Shown here one piece after another: positions 21,756-37,920 of a stretch of DNA of 64,000 bases. This DNA comes from Hydnum rufescens UP504 (Eukaryota > Basidiomycota > Agaricomycetes > Cantharellales > Hydnaceae), in contig MU128953.1 in the NCBI GenBank assembly GCA_014904985.1, positions 1-64,000 on the forward strand. Reading direction: 5' to 3'. The position numbers and the translations under genes are program-made. How positions within the stretch are numbered: position 1 is the first letter of the stretch; each line of letters begins with the position of its first letter. The notes below the pieces were generated by a model. That model was not told where the DNA came from, ran no database searches, and worked only from the letters and a program-made list of their open reading frames with translations.

Positions 21756-22208
21756 CTAATCGAATAGCCCAAAGCCCATGTCCTCGTCTGATTCCTCCTG
21801 TAAAACACAACGGTCACCGCTGCTTCCATAAAAGTAATAGATGTAAGGCTTGCCTTTTCTTCTTTCTTCTCCTCCTCTTTAGGCGCCTCAGCTTCCGGCG
21901 CAGCTGCGCCACCAGCAGCCGCAGCCGGGGCAGCCGCACCACCTGCACCGCCAGAAGGCACCTGACGTGATCGTCTTCAATCAAAACGCATGATACTTTT
22001 GGAGGCGCAGACTTACCGAAGAGAGCTTGGAAGAGCCCTCAGCAATCAGGTCAGCAATGGACTTGCCCTCAAGTTCGGACAAGAGCTTGCTCAGACGCTC
22101 AGAGTCGGACTCGATACCAACAGTATCAAGTAGAGACGTGATGTCAGCCGCAGTAGGGTTAGCCTTGCCTCCGGTCTGCAGGAGAAGATATGCAGCGATA
22201 TAACGCAT
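21756..22208 (-). CDS. RPP2: 60S acidic ribosomal protein P2
   Basis: Three exons, complement(21756..21797, 21854..21961, 22017..22208), give 113 residues. P2 forms the flexible stalk of the large subunit that recruits elongation factors. The N-terminus [14 protein letters not shown], the core [15 protein letters not shown] and [12 protein letters not shown], the alanine/glycine hinge, the KKEE stretch and the universal C-terminus [13 protein letters not shown] are all visible. The last intron starts with GC (aag|gcaagc, 21853-21852) and ends ttttacag; no GT donor of workable length gives the conserved tail. A 5' UTR intron (22209-22258, gtgagt...ctag) ends directly before ATG. Confidence 0.96.
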
Positions 22209-22518
22209 CTAGATAGAGAGTTAATTGGGTATTGCTCGTTCGAGAGTATGCCACTCACCGTTGACGATAGGGTGGGGTGAAAGTAAGGTTAATTTCGGAT
22301 ACGGCAGTCGCAAATCGCTGAAAAAAGGCCATTAGCGAACTCTCCAATGTTGATTAAGAAGAACGTAGACCTTACGTTTAATCCCAGGGGGGAGGACAGG
22401 CGATCTTCACCGTAAGAGTTTTTGAAGTTGAAAGAAAGCGGTAACTGCCGAACGCTCCTATACAGCTCCGCACCACTTGTATCCGGTACTAGCCTCTAAC
22501 CCTCTCCGTTTTAGTAAA
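22209..22518. promoter_or_regulatory. Shared divergent promoter of RPP2 and RPS15
   Basis: RPP2 (minus, ATG 22208) and RPS15 (plus, ATG 22519) are head to head with 310 bp between start codons, part of which is the RPP2 5' UTR intron (22209-22258). Co-regulation of two ribosomal protein genes from one promoter is plausible. No named motif is identified. Confidence 0.6.
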
Positions 22519-23231
22519 ATGGTGCGTAGTGCTTCAGCAATTGTCAGGATGTGGAATGCTACAGACTCACAGTGATGTGGTGGTCCCCATCAGGCCGATT
22601 CAGAAATCGTCACCGACCCCGCAATGGCGGCTGAGATGAAGAAAAAGCGCACCTTCCGCACATTCTCTTACCGTGGCGTTGAGCTCGAGAAGCTCCTCGA
22701 CATGGACAACCAAGATGTATGACCTTGATTTCCCTGTGCAACTATTGTGTGTCCGCCTAACCAGGGGTCTAGTTTGTCAATTTGGTGCATGCACGCGCAC
22801 GGAGACGATTCCAGCGCGGTTTGAAGCGCAAGCCAATGGGTCTCATCAAGAAACTTCGCAAGGCTAAACGGGAAGCACCCCCCAATGAGAAGCCTGCCGT
22901 CGTCAAGACCCATTTGCGTGATATGATCATTGTCCCAGAGATGATCGGTAGTGTGGTCGGGATTTACAACGGCAAGGTTCGTCGGGTATCGTTGGCTCTG
23001 ATGAGGGGATTGTTCTAACCTCGAGTGACCATCAAGGTATTCAACTCTGTTGAAATCAAGCCTGAAATGACTGGTCACTATCTTGCCGAGTTCTCCATCT
23101 CGTACAAGCCAGTCAAGCATGGTCGCCCTGGTATCGGTGCCACACATTCCTCCCGATTGTGGGTTCCAATCCTTAGATCTTCCTCCATGTCCATACTGAT
23201 TCCTTGTCTGTATAGCATCCCATTGAAGTAG
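22519..23231 (+). CDS. RPS15: 40S ribosomal protein S15 (uS19)
   Basis: Five exons (22519..22521, 22594..22716, 22773..22976, 23037..23158, 23216..23231) total 155 residues, the normal length. Exon 1 is the ATG alone. The protein begins [20 protein letters not shown] and carries [83 protein letters not shown] and [17 protein letters not shown]. This is the decoding-site-near small-subunit protein uS19. Confidence 0.96.
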
Positions 23232-23431
23232 ACTTTGGCCGAATGTGGCGGTTTTAGTTGGTTCGAAATGAATCTAAAGGTTTTGGAGGTTTCGCTATGT
23301 TGTGTCTATGCCATATGTTATGATCTTCTAGCCTGTATGAAGCGTAACGACAACAATTGCCAGCGGACCCCTTAATGCGCCGAATGTTATTGTGACTATG
23401 GCCGAACGTGATTACATGGGAGCATATGCGA

Positions 23432-23967
23432 TTATTGACTTTGTAGCTTGGTGAGATTACGATGCAGCTCGGGCCTGACAAGAACCACACGGTCAAGGAG
23501 CTTCTTCACGACAGCATCCCTGTTCTTTGTGAGCGACTCCTGTACCACCTTGAGTTTAGCTTCAGTCTCCTTGTCTACGGTAGCCTGAGCCGTTTCGATC
23601 AACCCCTTGCGCTGTAATAGTGACCTGAGTAGATTGAACGGGAGAGTGACGAAAGGAAGCGAGTGTACCTGTCCCTCGATCTTCCTGAATTCTTCATCTT
23701 TCGTCTTTCTGTACTCCTCTATCTCCTTCTGAGCTTGTGATCGTGCATCCTTCAGTCTCTGGAGACGATCTGCAAAGACGTAGATGAACGCTAGAATGCA
23801 TAATTTAGGTACAAGGAAGAACGGACACTGTCTGGCCTGTTGGACGACCTTTGCAGCCTCCTTCTCGGCTTCGAGAAGAGTTTGAATCCCCTGGGATTGG
23901 GAAGAAGCCTGAACCCCACGACCGTAAGAGAAATGACAGTGAACCCGAATGAGATGAGGCTCACCAT
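23432..23967 (-). CDS. VMA10: V-type ATPase subunit G
   Basis: Four exons, complement(23432..23611, 23669..23769, 23827..23908, 23965..23967), give 121 residues. Exon 1 is the ATG alone. Subunit G is part of the peripheral stalk (with E) of the proton-pumping vacuolar ATPase. The conserved N-terminal half reads SQGIQTLLEAEKEAAKVVQQ, then ARQYRLQRLKDARSQAQKEI, a coiled-coil-like acidic/basic helix. The C-terminal half (KETEAKLKVVQ..) is variable, as is usual. Intron 2 starts gtccgt. Confidence 0.93.
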
Positions 23968-24093
23968 TACTTGGTCTCTATGAAGGCCTCGGTTAGATCC
24001 GAGAGGGCAATGGCTTTGGCCTAGTTTCGCAAGTGGTATAGAGCGACAGAGACAAACGAGTCAGAAAACAATCTATACAGCGAGGCAGCGACA
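23968..24093. promoter_or_regulatory. Short bidirectional promoter VMA10 / symplekin
   Basis: Only 126 bp separate the divergent start codons of V-ATPase subunit G (minus) and the symplekin gene (plus). Both promoters must overlap. No TATA box is obvious. Confidence 0.5.
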
Positions 24094-27000
24094 ATGGACG
24101 AAGCAACGATGGGATCCCAGGAACCCTTTGTTGTGCTCTCGCATGCCCTGAGTTGTCCACCAGACTCGCCCGAGCAGTCGCGTGGGCTGAAATCTCTCCG
24201 CAACCTGCTTGAGCAGCAGCCAACAGCCATTCCTAGCTTGTGCCCAACACTTCTTCAAAGTTCAGTGAACGCAAAGGACTCACTATTCAAGAGATGGACG
24301 ATCGAGTTGTTCTCATTCGCTCTCTCCGCCCAGAGCTTAAGTCTCGACATACGCACACAACGTACGCTCAGCAACGATCTTTCGTTTGCCAAAATATATC
24401 CCTAATGTCGCGTGCCCGTGTCATGCAGTGGCTTCCGAGTGCTTGGACCTATCCGCGGCATTGCTGGCTAGTGCGGACAGCACTGCGCTGCTCAAACTAA
24501 TCATACAATGCTTCTGCAGTATCTATCCATTAGTTTTTCGTGTGCAGTACGTCTTTCTGGGCTTATTTCAATGGGTTTCTAACCACTTTGGGTTCACTGT
24601 TTCCCAGATGCTCAAATCGCGCTAACCGCCAACCTTGGGACGTCCTGACAATAGCCAAACGACGCATTATCGACTTCGTCGAGTCCCCAACTTCGGTAGC
24701 GAAAGCAGGCGTCCGTATAGGGGCTCTTAAATTTATTCAGCGCGTTATCCTCGTCCAGACGCGGGGGATTAGTGATCCCCGGGTGAGCACTTGGGTCACC
24801 TATCCCGCCAATCACTCACTCAATGGTATTCAATCAGCTTCAAAATAGATCTGACCCAAACCTTTCTTCGTGTCCTTCCGACCACCCCTTCATTAATACC
24901 ACTGTGCTCGAAGCGGAAGGAACACGCCTACTCACACTCGTCACTACTATTCTGTACACTAGCCCGTACGCGTATTGTTCCTGATCCCTCCCGTCTTGTG
25001 AAGACTGACTGAAACCTGCGGTCTGATTAGGAATCCTGATCTCATCTCCGCCATCATTAGTACATTTGGCGCGCTCGCCAAACTGCGCCCAGCGCTTCTG
25101 CAATTTATCGTCGAAGCGTTGTCAAATTGGACACCTGCGAAACTCGCGGGTGAGTCAGCCTTCAAAATCAAGAGTGCAGAGAAAGCAGTCGCTACCTTAC
25201 TTGGTCACATCCTTCGGTGCGTCTCTAATTGTTTGACTAGCCCTTCTACTGATAGCGATGCCTCTAAATTATTGCTGTAGATCCGGGATAGGGAAACCAT
25301 ACATGAAGGAGATCAACAATACGCTTGAGCGTATCAATGAAAGAATGAGGCAAGCGGCGCGCACTGAAAGCGCTCGAATTTCCGCCGCCGCTGCTGCGGC
25401 AGCAGCAGCAGCAGCAGAGTCTGACCGCAATAAACGTGTGTCGTCCGCCACACTAGATGGAAAAGATACGAAGCGTATAAGACTCGAGGCTGATGCTTCT
25501 GCTGGTCCCTCCTCTCGTGTTATTAGGACAGGGGTGGATAGTGGAGCGGGAGAGGGGACGGTCGCGGTGTCGAATGCCCTCGCCAATTTCAATTTTGCGG
25601 ATCTGCCTGCTAGTCTTGTGACTGATTTGATCATCGCAAACCTGCAGCATTTTCCCGAGGCTACCTTGACCGCTGCCATTGCGGTAGGTTATTTTATTTG
25701 GATCCATTGTCATTTAATCTCTACTTAGTATTCATGGCTTATGTCACTTGATAGGGATATCGTCAAGATCACCGAGTCGCTCAGACCAGAGCTAAAGATC
25801 CGTTGACCGCCGGGCCTGCCGCCGCAAGGGACGATCCACTTGACCCTCTTAAACTTGATATCGATGATGAAGAGATGGAATATGAGCCCGATCGATTAAA
25901 TAGGGAACTGGAGGTTTGTGCTTCGATATTAATTTGTCATAGTAGGCACTCATGAATACCTCATCGGTTCTTCCAGCTTGCCGGTGCGGCTCGGGATAGT
26001 AAACTGGAGGAAGAGAATGCAGAAGCGGACGAGCTGGCCATTCAACTGCGCGCATCCACATTCGAACTCCCACCACCCTCTCCACTTGATGAAGCCGCTA
26101 CCAATGGATTCCTGAAAGCTACAATGACACGGATAGCATCGATTGGCTCGGAGCAGATTCAGCATGGTCGTGCCATCAAGCTGTCAAGCGAGGATGACGA
26201 CGCAGAGGATAACAATATCAGGAAGAATGCTGGCTTAAGTAATCCAGTCCTGAAAGGCCTGCCTCCGACGGAGATGTGGATGCTTTTGCTAGTGCGGATG
26301 GTCACTCGGGGGCAACGGAGTTCAGACACCTCAGATACTTTGCGATTGAAATTGGAAGGGGAGAGTGAGGTGAAGAGTGAGGAGGAAGATTCGTCTGGGA
26401 TGGAGATGGACAAGAAAGGCAAGGGGCGCGCAGTAGACGATGAAGCGAGCCGGAGAAATGATCAACTTCGGCAAGTTCTATGCGACCATATTTTAGTGGA
26501 CCTTCCATCCCGGTAAGCGACCCTTTTAAGGGATGACATGATTCTATCCTAACTGGCCACAGAGTTCGATTAGCCACAATATGGATGAATGAGGAATGGT
26601 ACAATGATAATGCTCGGAATCTGAATCTCTCTCAGGTCTTTGAATCCCTTCATTTTCATGTCTTTGTGGAGATCGGCTGACTCTCCCCATTTTAGCGCCG
26701 AAATTTCGAAGTGTGGTTACAACGGCTTCTGGAAGCGTATCGTCCTCGACTGGACCCGAGCGACAAGACTTTGACAAAATTCCTCATGGACCTTCCTTTG
26801 ATCCCGAATTCCGTATTCTCTATGCTCAGAGAACTTTGTGTCAATTCGTCCACGTTCGTTCTTCTTGTACAATGTTGACCGCGTTACGTGTTTACCTTTA
26901 CTGAGGATTCCCTGTGCTGTAGCACTGCTCCTGGGTTTAATACCCTGCGAGAAATGGTGATCATGCGACCACCAGTGCGATCTGAGGCCCTGAGGATACT

Positions 27001-28588
27001 TCTTGAATTGACGACGCATCCAGGTGAGCTATGACTATCCTCTCTAGCGATATCGTCGTGGTGCCGTGCTGAATAAATCCATGCCCAGAAACGATGACGA
27101 GAATCGCGGCAATAAACACTGTCAAGAAGTGGGTACCGGACCCCAAACCTATAGACAAGCAGGTCCGGGAATTCGCCGTGCGGCTATTACGACGGCTAGA
27201 GACAAGATCAAAGCCCCCGGAAACGCAGAAAACCAATGGTAATGAGGGAGATGTACCCCCGGGCATTGATTCTGAGATGCAAGATGGGCAGACACAATTG
27301 GAGGATGGAGAGGAGATCCAAGATCCTGAAGCAAAAATTCCATTGACTACACCCTATCTTGCGGAGACCCTAGAACTACCGGCGCGGCCACCGCAAGTTC
27401 TTCAACATGTGCAACTACTTTTCGCGTTATCAGTAAAGCGTCCCGAATTATTGGATGAGTGCGTACCAACTTGAATCCTATCTAGTAGATATTAATACCC
27501 TGAAAACCATTTTCGATAGAATATTCTTTGCTTACAGGAGGATGGACGACTCGGTCCAAACGGCGATGCAAGATTTACTCACTCCACTCATTCGATCTTT
27601 AGGGTCGAGCCATGGGAAACTCCTGACGCTTTTGCGGACATTCTCTCCAGGTGCAGAATCCCTTGCGTTGCGCGTGCTCACGATTCTCACAGAGAATGGG
27701 CGGCCTAGTGCACCCCTTGTGGCTCTCGTGAAGAGTCTGATCGTCGAGCGGGACTTGGACGCCCGGTTCCTTATTCCCATCATCGCAGAGCTGGACAAAC
27801 CGGAGATTATACGACAGCTCCCTCGTATCGTCTCGATGTTGAACGGCAAGCCAGAGGAGAAATCCCTTGTCCGATCCGTCTTTATCGATATCGTTGAGCC
27901 TCCGTCACAAGGAAAAGTGTCATCAAACATGCCACGAATGAGGGAGAGCGAGCTGTTGAAACCGAATGAATTATTGGTTTTGTTGCACGATTCCAATAAG
28001 GGCTTTAGTATGAAATGTGCGATCGAAGGTAAATTGTGAATCCTCCCTCTAGGGGGCTACACCTGGAACTCATTATTCTTCTCCGCGCAGCGATTGATAT
28101 CTGCTTCTCCCTCACTGAGCTGTTCCCTTCGGAAATTTTCGCTGTCGCCATGCAGCAAATGGTGGATAACAGTACACTTCCTGTGTTGTTTATGCGAACG
28201 GTGTGTGCACTTGGTGCTTCTTTCTTCCGTTCTTCCCTGAACCTGCATGCTCTAGGTCATACAAACTGTCAAAACGTACAAGACGTTGATCCAGTATGTG
28301 GCAGGGAACCTGATGTCCCGGCTCATCCCGAAGAGGATCTGGACCCTCGGCCCATTGTGGGATGGATTTATGTTGTGCGCAAAGATCATCGCCCCGGCGT
28401 CGTATGCTGCATTACTCCAGTTGCAGCCTGAGCAGCTGAGCGAAGTAGTGACGAAGCACCCCAGCCTACGGTCTGGTCTGCGGGAGTATGTGATCAAGAA
28501 GGGGGGACTGAAAGCAAGAGCACTGGATGTGCTTGGGAATGATGATTCTCCTGCCCCTGCCCTGACTCCTATCGCCACCACTGTCTGA
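24094..28588 (+). CDS. PTA1: Symplekin / Pta1, pre-mRNA 3'-end processing scaffold
   Basis: This is a long multi-exon gene (about 15 short introns). N-terminal HEAT-like part: SRGLKSLRNLLEQQ, ECLDLSAALLAS, QPWDVLTIAKRRIIDFVESP. A basic/alanine-rich insert follows, with an 11-alanine run encoded at about 25386-25420. The C-terminal symplekin domain is diagnostic: TLPVLFMRTVIQTVKTYKTL, LMSRLIPKRIW, GFMLCAKIIAPASYAALLQL, LRSGLREYVIKKG. The protein scaffolds the cleavage and polyadenylation factor. Another subunit, CFT1, lies at the end of this window. Start 24094 gives MDEATMGSQEPF. Individual exon borders were checked only in part. Confidence 0.9.
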
Positions 28589-28875
28589 TCGTTATTTATT
28601 TTGTTAATACTTACTATGAATGCATGGGCTAGTTGGCTGGTAATGACCCCAAATGATGTTTCTTCAAGTAAAAGTCATTTACCGCTGTAGGGAGAGCCTT
28701 GCGCAAAACAAACCCCTATTGCGATTTATCGTGACGTTGAATGCCAGTTATCGTGCACACAAGGAGAGCCTTCACACGTTCCTACCACCCCTATAGGCTA
28801 TCTTCCGACTGCAATACCCCTCCCTGCTGGTCCACCCCCTAGACGGCGACGGCCGATACCCCTACCACAGTCGAT

Positions 28876-31512
<2,637 letters not shown>

Positions 31513-31761
31513 TGTGACGTTGATCAGTGTATACTTTTGACAAATACCTTGGTTGGATAGAATTTCATCATGTCCTTAGATAGAAACATTCACTTATATG
31601 TAGCGATAATTACCAGTTCGTAGATAAGGGAGTACAGTACATTGCAAATTATGCCACCGATACAGTTTGGTCTCCTACAACTATTTTTGATCTAATATCG
31701 CGGAAATGCCTATTGTTACAGACGTTAACGCGAGCGCAGTAAGATGAAGAAGGTGAACGAC

Positions 31762-32841
31762 TCAACGATCTATGATATCCAAGTACGCAGTAGTGGCAGG
31801 TGAGTCTGGATATTCGTCCATGAAACTGACACCGTAGTCCGCGCTTTTCCCAATCCTAGGGTCCAAGGGGACAGATCCAAGGAGCTCGATGTTCATCTCT
31901 TCAGCGAGCCTCTTTGCGCCCCCGGTGGAAGGCTTGAATATCTGGGACGTGTTCTTGCAACCGGGACACACAAAGCCGGCCATGTTCTCTACGAGACCGA
32001 TGATTCGTATGCCAACTTTGCGGCAAAAGTCTATTTCGCGTCGGACATCTTGCAGGGCGACTTCTTGGGGGGTGGTGATGAGCACAGCGCCATCGATGCC
32101 AGATTCTTTAAGGTATTGCACGACGCTAAGATGTTCGTCGGACGTGCCTGGGGCGTATCGATCACGAGGTAATCGAGAGAGCCCCAGTCCACGTCTTTTA
32201 GGAATTGGGCGATAAGACCATTCTTCTTCGGCCCACGCCACATTATGGCGTCATGAGACGAGGGAAGCATGAAGCCGACAGACATTGCACATAAATTGTC
32301 CTGAACGTAGACAGGCGACCACCCGGATGCCGAGGAGTGAATTTCCTCTCTGGTGAGACCCAGAATGGTCGGGATGGAGGGGCCGCAAATGTCCACATCC
32401 ATAATCCCAGTCTTCCGTAAGAGGTATTTAGCTCCGCTATTATTAGGCCACCAATGCAAAGACATTTGTCACACCTGCTTGTGTTCATCTGCAGCAAACG
32501 CCCACCCAAGCTGGGCGGTGAACGTGCTCTTCCCAACGCCGCCTTTACCGCTGAGAACCAAGATCTTCCGCTTTATGTCGTTCATTCGAAGCGAATGAGG
32601 GGGAGCGCAGGATCCGGTCCCTTGGGTTTAGTGGAAGCACAAATCTCCTGGTTCGCACATCCGCTGCATGCATCCGATTTTCCTGCTAGTTCGCTTTCTG
32701 TGCCCTAGAATACCGGGGCTATTTCAGTCATATCAATACCGGAGGGTGTGAGGGCGCACAGCATTACTGGGCAATGCTCGGGGCATTTGAAGGGATTGAG
32801 GGCGGATTGGGGATACTCGGGGCATGCTGGACCTCTATCAT
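31762..32841 (-). CDS. NBP35: NBP35-type cytosolic Fe-S assembly ATPase (broken by three single-base gaps)
   Basis: Nbp35 with Cfd1 scaffolds Fe-S clusters for cytosolic and nuclear proteins. The N-terminal motif is exact: C-x13-C-x2-C-x5-C in [20 protein letters not shown]. The deviant Walker A is GKGGVGKST. Then come [62 protein letters not shown], and [11 protein letters not shown] with the CPxC pair. Three one-base deficits interrupt the frame: in the C run of SNAP/EHCP (32780-32783), in the A run before MNDIKRK (32583-32587), and in the C run of DTPPGT (32150-32153). All three are at homopolymers, so read error is likely for this normally essential gene. Start 32841 is the best upstream ATG. 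Confidence 0.85.
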
Positions 32842-33856
32842 CGACGCGCTGACACACTGATGGAAGCGCGGAAAGTGCCGAGTGGGGCGGCGGTCACATG
32901 TGTCACAATAACTGCCAACACACCAATCCAGGTTTCGGCAATCCTCAACTATGGCATCGAAGCGGCTAGTGACACCGTCGCGTAAATTTCTTCCGTTACA
33001 TTTTAATCCAGTCTGGGGAACCCGAACGTCAGGATCGGGAATAGCGCCGACTTACAACCTGCTTAGCGCCGACTCTCAGGCTCCATAGACGACTTGACTA
33101 TAATTTGTTATTCTGGATGGACCATCATCTCCGCGGCGTCGCTTAATGTTTACGAAGAATTCTTCGGCTTCCCAGGCGTGAGGGCGAACAATCTTAGCAA
33201 CTCGTTACGAATTTCACACACCTCCAGGGCTGCACAGATTTTCTTTACAGGTCTGTAACACTTGTTTCGGGGTGTTTTGGGAAAGATTCACAGCCTTCAT
33301 GGCCATTGAAGTGGCCCGAAGCCAAATCCTGTAAATTTTCGGGTGTTTGGCCCCCGGGAATCCAATTCCGGGAGTTGTCCGGCGCTAGCTTCCTTTGCTC
33401 TAATTGGCGCTTCCTGGTGAATCATAGATCTAGTGATGGGCGGATTTAGGTGTGTACTATATGTAGCTTATCTCTATGTAATACCGCGGTGAGTAGATTT
33501 TGCAATGTGACTGTTTCAATTTTGTATGCGATGAATTATCACCCCCGCGCATGTTCCCTCCCTTCTCAACATCGCCATCGCCGATGTATGTGTTCTCCAT
33601 GATATAGATAGTGAGCATCAAACGTCAGAAGCCGCTGTTGCGGCTGCGGACAGGCCCAGCCGGGCACTCTGCGCCGTCTCCCAGCTCCAGGAGGTACCTG
33701 TGCGTTTTTATGCCCCGATGCTCGCATACATCACCGGACAGATCATTATTATTCGCCATGCGGCACTTTTAGCACAGCTTAATAACTGTTTCTGATTCCC
33801 CCTGGTGTCTTCGATATAAAAGCTTGCCAGTTTTCGGGGTGACGGTCAAATTCCTC
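32842..33856. other. 1-kb spacer, no gene seen
   Basis: Divergent intergenic DNA between NBP35 and the Rossmann-fold gene. No open frame with recognisable domains is present. A TATA-like tataaaag lies at about 33817-33825, about 35 bp before the downstream ATG, and is the likeliest core promoter element. Confidence 0.4.
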
Positions 33857-35160
33857 ATGTCCAGTCGTACACTCTCAATCTTTGTCCTCGGTTTCACTGG
33901 TTACCTTGGTGGTAAATTCATACCACTCATAGATACTCATCTCTCCTTAACCACATTCGAATGCAGGAGCGGTCTCTGTGGCCTTGAAGAAGAAATATCC
34001 TTCGCATGAATACATCGCATTCACTCGCTCGCAAAGGAAAGTGGCTGCCATTCACAGCGTTGGTTTCAAGGCTTTAGTCGGCACGGGAAACCCTGAAAAC
34101 GACCGCGAGATCATCACCAGCGCCGCTTCAGTCGCTGATATTATTATCAACGCCGCCGACGCCGACGACCTGGCGCTTGCAAATGCCGTCATCCGTGGTA
34201 TTGAAAAGAGCAAGAAGAAGTTACCCATTCTCATTCATACGAGGTTGAACCATTCGTTTTATATCTTCGTTCCCCACATTGACCATATCTTCGACCAAAG
34301 TGGTACCGCCCTGGTGATATCAGGATCTACAGGCGAATTTGAAGAGGATGCGAAGATTTGGGATGTAAGCAGCAGCGACCCATCAAATCCTATGTCGATG
34401 ATCAGGTGCCCTGAACATCGTCCTACATTTCAGGACTCTAAGGTCGAAGATATTAAGGCGATTCCCTTGGATCAACCCCATCGAGTTGTAGACCTCGCGT
34501 GAGTTATCACTCTGATTTACGTCTTCGCATATTATGTTGACCTCCCATCATCATAAGTGTATTCAATGCCGCTCGAAGCAGCAGCTTTATCAGCTATATG
34601 ATTGCGCCTTCCCTTATATATGGTGTTGCAACACAGAATCCAGTGCACCAGGTGACTCAAGTGATTCCGGCCCTCGTGCACATTTCCATCCAGAAGAGGC
34701 GTGCTGTATACGTGGGAAGTGGTGGGTCACCCTTTGTCGCTTTCCATTTGCCAATCAATGCTCAGCACCTTAACCAGGTAAGAATCGTTGGGATTGCGTC
34801 CACATAAGCGACATTGCACAACTCTACGTATTGATATTTGAAAAGGCCTTGGCGGACATTAAGGCAGGATATCATCCTCCTTCCGATCCATTCGAGCGCT
34901 TTTACTGGGGATCTGCCTATTCGTGCGCAATAGGGGATATTTCCCATGGAATAGCCCCTATTCTCTTCCAGAAGAATCTCGTTGACACCCCCGAGGCCGT
35001 CAGTGTACCTTCGATCGACGAATTTCCGTTAGTAGCCACCAACTCACGGACAGTATCTAATCGGGCATTCCGTGAGGGCTGGAAGCCAAGTGGTCCACAC
35101 CTCGAGGAGGTATTAAGAGAGGATATTCTTGCTTCCCTTGCATCTCTTGGTTATCAGTGA
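33857..35160 (+). CDS. NAD(P)-binding Rossmann-fold (atypical SDR/epimerase-like) protein
   Basis: Exon 1 is 33857..33911 and exon 2 starts at 33967. The spliced N-terminus, LSIFVLGFTGYLGGAVSVAL, holds the GxTGxxGG dinucleotide-binding loop. Then come EYIAFTRS, ADIIINAADADD, TALVISGST, SYMIAPSLIYGVA (the YxxxK tyrosine is not obvious), and after an intron that removes the GGSPFV stretch, GKNRWDCVHISDIAQLYVLI, typical of the extended-SDR C-terminal half. Length is about 340 residues. The substrate is unknown. It belongs to the fungal NmrA/epimerase-like group by pattern only. Confidence 0.75.
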
Positions 35161-35531
35161 TAGATTTCCCATCATATTCTTGTTGTGCTTTCATGGCGGT
35201 GGACCCCATTAGTTGATACGTGTTCTTTCGTATTTAAAATTTTGAGATGCAGAGGTAGAAAGAGATGCTAAAGCACAAGTGTGCAGGTACTCCATGTCGC
35301 GGGGGGTTTGTACCAGCACTACTGGAAGCAGTCCGAGATTTCGTTCATCCAGGACCATGGGGGACCCGGGCTCCACTCTCGCGGTTATAGTTGTCCTCAT
35401 CGTCCCTTTTATGGCGGAGGGGAGTCGCCAGAACCCCAGCCAAGCACCACACTAGAGGTCCTGTTTTCTCGGCAAACTCCGATTCAGGACCCTCCTAAAA
35501 CGTTCTTTCTTTTTGATCTCATTTGACAAGA
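35161..35531. other. Intergenic region
   Basis: This is 0.37 kb between the Rossmann-fold gene and U2AF2, with nothing recognisable. It serves as 3' end of one gene and promoter of the next. Confidence 0.35.
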
Positions 35532-37820
<2,289 letters not shown>

Positions 37821-37920
37821 TCGTTACGCGTGCGATCTTAGCTAGTTAAAATTATGTCGCTTTGAATTGTACGTGGTTTGTCCCCCGGAATCCCTATGCG
37901 CAGACCGTCATGATATGATT

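Noticed and set aside
25269..25679. Minus-strand alanine-rich frame
   Set aside because: Mirror of the alanine repeat in the symplekin gene.
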